Source: Candidatus Omnitrophota bacterium
GTDB taxonomy: Bacteria; Omnitrophota; Gorgyraeia; Gygaellales; Profunditerraquicolaceae
Length of the DNA: 7,034 nt
Direction: 5' to 3'
Assembly: GCA_020061545.1 (NCBI GenBank)
Contig: JAGUYA010000005.1
Coordinates: 1-7,034, forward strand
Shown here piece after piece: positions 5,648 to 7,034 of this stretch. Under the pieces are notes generated by a model. That model saw only the letters and a program-made list of their open reading frames with translations. It ran no database searches and had not been told where the DNA came from. The stretch's first letter is position 1. Each line of letters starts with the position of its first letter. The translations under genes and the position numbers were made by a program.

Positions 5648-6958
5648 TTAGCCTTCCGTGTTAAGCTTTTTCGAAAGATATTCTCTTAACTTATCAATAC
5701 TAATTCTGTCCTGCTGCATCGTATCTCTATCGCGCACGGTTACCTGCTTATCTTCTAACGATTGCACATCCACGGTAACACAGTAAAGCGTGCCTACCTC
5801 ATCCTGCCTGCGATAGAGCTTGCCGATACCGGCAGTATCGTCATAGACAGTAATGAAACATTTCTTTAAATCTTGGGCTATTCTCTTGGCCAATTCTACA
5901 ATCTCTGGCCTATTTTTTAAAAGGGGCAGCACCGCTACCTTTATCGGCGCTAAATCTTTGTGCAATTTTAAGACTACGCGGATATCATCTTTTACTTTTT
6001 CTTCATGATAAGCATCCACTAAAAATGCTAATACGCTTCTATCTACCCCACCTGACGGCTCAATAATGTAGGGATAAAATTTTTCCTTCGTAGTTTCATC
6101 AAAATATTTTAAATCCTTACTACTAAACTTGGCATGCTCTCTTAAATCAAAATCAGTGCGGTTGGCAATCCCTTCTAATTCGCTCCAGCCGAAGGCAAAA
6201 TTGTATTCTATATCTGTGCAGGCTTTAGCATAATGCGCCAGTTCATCTTTGGTATGGGGACGCTTTCTTAAATTTTCTTTTTTTATCCCTAAATTTAAAT
6301 ACCAACTAAAACGAGATTCTATCCACTCTTCTAATTTTTTATCTGCCTCTTGGGGTTTCACAAAATATTCAATTTCCATCTGTTCAAATTCGCGGGTCCT
6401 AAAGGTAAAATTTCCGGGCGTGACTTCATTACGAAAGGCTTTACCAATCTGCGCCAGACCAAAAGGAAGTTTGGGGTGTTTTGAGTCTAAGATATTTAAG
6501 AAATTTACAAACATGCCCTGGGCAGTTTCTGGGCGGAGATAGACTAAACTTGCCTCATCCTCAATTGGGCCTTGATATGTTTTAAACATTAAATTAAATT
6601 TTCTTGGATCGGTGAGTCCGGATTTGCCGCAATAAGGACAGGTATTTGTTGCTTTTTTTAAAGCCGGATCATTAACTTTTATTCTCTTTTTGCAGTTTAA
6701 ACAATCTAAATATATATCAAAGAAGCTCTCAACATGCCCAGACGCTTCCCAGACTTTCGGATGCATAAGAATGCTTGCATCCATGCCAAAGATATCATCG
6801 CACTCGTATACATTTGCCTTCCACCAGGCTGCTTTGACATTATTTTTCAATTCTACGCCATAAGGACCGTAATCCCAGGTGTTGCTCAATCCTCCATAAA
6901 TCTCAGATGACTGGAAGATAAATCCGCGGCGCTTGCATAAAGAAACAATTTTTTGCAT
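5648..6958 (-). CDS. glyS: glycyl-tRNA synthetase, single-chain (alpha2) type
   Basis: A class II aminoacyl-tRNA synthetase that charges tRNA-Gly using glycine and ATP, releasing AMP and PPi. It is the homodimeric, archaeal/eukaryotic-like type, not the alpha2beta2 GlyQ/GlyS enzyme. Numbered from the upstream ATG at 6979, it shows FQSSEIYGGL and TWDYGPYGVELKNN (22-47), a four-Cys zinc ribbon (Cys93, 96, 114, 117), LRPETAQGMF (148-157), motif 2 FRNEVTPGNFTFRTREFEQME (from 182), motif 3 PSGGVDRSVLAFL (308-320) and a C-terminal anticodon-binding domain from about 348. I chose the second Met (position 8 of the longer form, ATG at 6958). GAGGA lies 4 nt before it, homologues begin close to that residue, and the promoter would leave only about 4 nt of leader before 6979. 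The longer start remains possible. A second in-frame TAA follows the stop. Confidence 0.96.
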   Translation of the reverse strand: MQKIVSLCKRRGFIFQSSEIYGGLSNTWDYGPYGVELKNNVKAAWWKANVYECDDIFGMDASILMHPKVWEASGHVESFFDIYLDCLNCKKRIKVNDPALKKATNTCPYCGKSGLTDPRKFNLMFKTYQGPIEDEASLVYLRPETAQGMFVNFLNILDSKHPKLPFGLAQIGKAFRNEVTPGNFTFRTREFEQMEIEYFVKPQEADKKLEEWIESRFSWYLNLGIKKENLRKRPHTKDELAHYAKACTDIEYNFAFGWSELEGIANRTDFDLREHAKFSSKDLKYFDETTKEKFYPYIIEPSGGVDRSVLAFLVDAYHEEKVKDDIRVVLKLHKDLAPIKVAVLPLLKNRPEIVELAKRIAQDLKKCFITVYDDTAGIGKLYRRQDEVGTLYCVTVDVQSLEDKQVTVRDRDTMQQDRISIDKLREYLSKKLNTEG

Positions 6959-6962
6959 AAGA

Positions 6963-6967
6963 TCCTC
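6963..6967 (-). promoter_or_regulatory. ribosome binding site deciding the glyS start
   Basis: GAGGA on the minus strand, 4 nt before the ATG at 6958. The alternative ATG at 6979 has only an A-rich upstream stretch with no Shine-Dalgarno. Confidence 0.55.
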
Positions 6968-6988
6968 ATTTTTATGCATAGACTTTTA

Positions 6989-7017
6989 TTTCTAACGTAA
7001 ATTCACCAAAAAGTCAA
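6989..7017 (-). promoter_or_regulatory. sigma-70-type promoter upstream of glyS
   Basis: Minus-strand -35 box TTGACT (7012-7017, 5 of 6 to consensus), a 17-bp spacer, and -10 box TAGAAA (6989-6994, 4 of 6). Transcription would start near 6983-6984, giving a leader of about 25 nt to the ATG at 6958. It is the only convincing promoter I find in the window and could drive the whole gene series. Confidence 0.55.
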
Positions 7018-7034
7018 GGGAATTCAGCTGCGTA

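Overview
The window is about 7 kb of ordinary-looking bacterial chromosome with every gene on the minus strand. It reads, in transcription order from the right edge: glycyl-tRNA synthetase (glyS), pyruvate phosphate dikinase (ppdK), a primary-type sigma-70 factor, adenine phosphoribosyltransferase (apt), a long imperfect palindrome, tRNA-Arg(CCU), a PHP-domain phosphoesterase and a small lipoprotein. Moderate-to-low GC, many Lys codons, the single-chain GlyRS, a PPDK, and simple repeats in almost every spacer would suit an uncultivated Gram-negative-type lineage such as Candidatus Omnitrophota. That placement is an impression, not something the sequence proves.

Layout. A sigma-70-like promoter (6989-7017) lies at the right edge and sets the glyS start. 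glyS and ppdK are separated by 79 bp holding a degenerate hexamer array. ppdK and the sigma gene are separated by 82 bp holding a 14-bp tandem repeat that can form alternative hairpins. The sigma and apt genes overlap by 4 bp (GTGA). After the apt stop comes a ~183-bp element whose nested arms pair around a common centre. It is followed 10 bp later by the tRNA, and the tRNA 3' end is only 11 nt from the PHP start codon. The PHP and lipoprotein genes overlap by 4 bp (ATGA). The lipoprotein signal peptide is encoded by an 8-bp tandem repeat.

How the genes may work together. The two 4-nt overlaps imply translational coupling within sigma-apt and PHP-lipoprotein. No convincing rho-independent terminator separates the genes, so one long transcript from the glyS promoter is possible, with tRNA processing cutting it near the middle. 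GlyRS and APRT both release AMP and PPi, the two substrates PPDK uses to make ATP from PEP; a functional link is speculative. No defence system, phage or transposase gene is visible. The coding content is housekeeping, and the unusual part is the repeats and the tRNA-mRNA junction.
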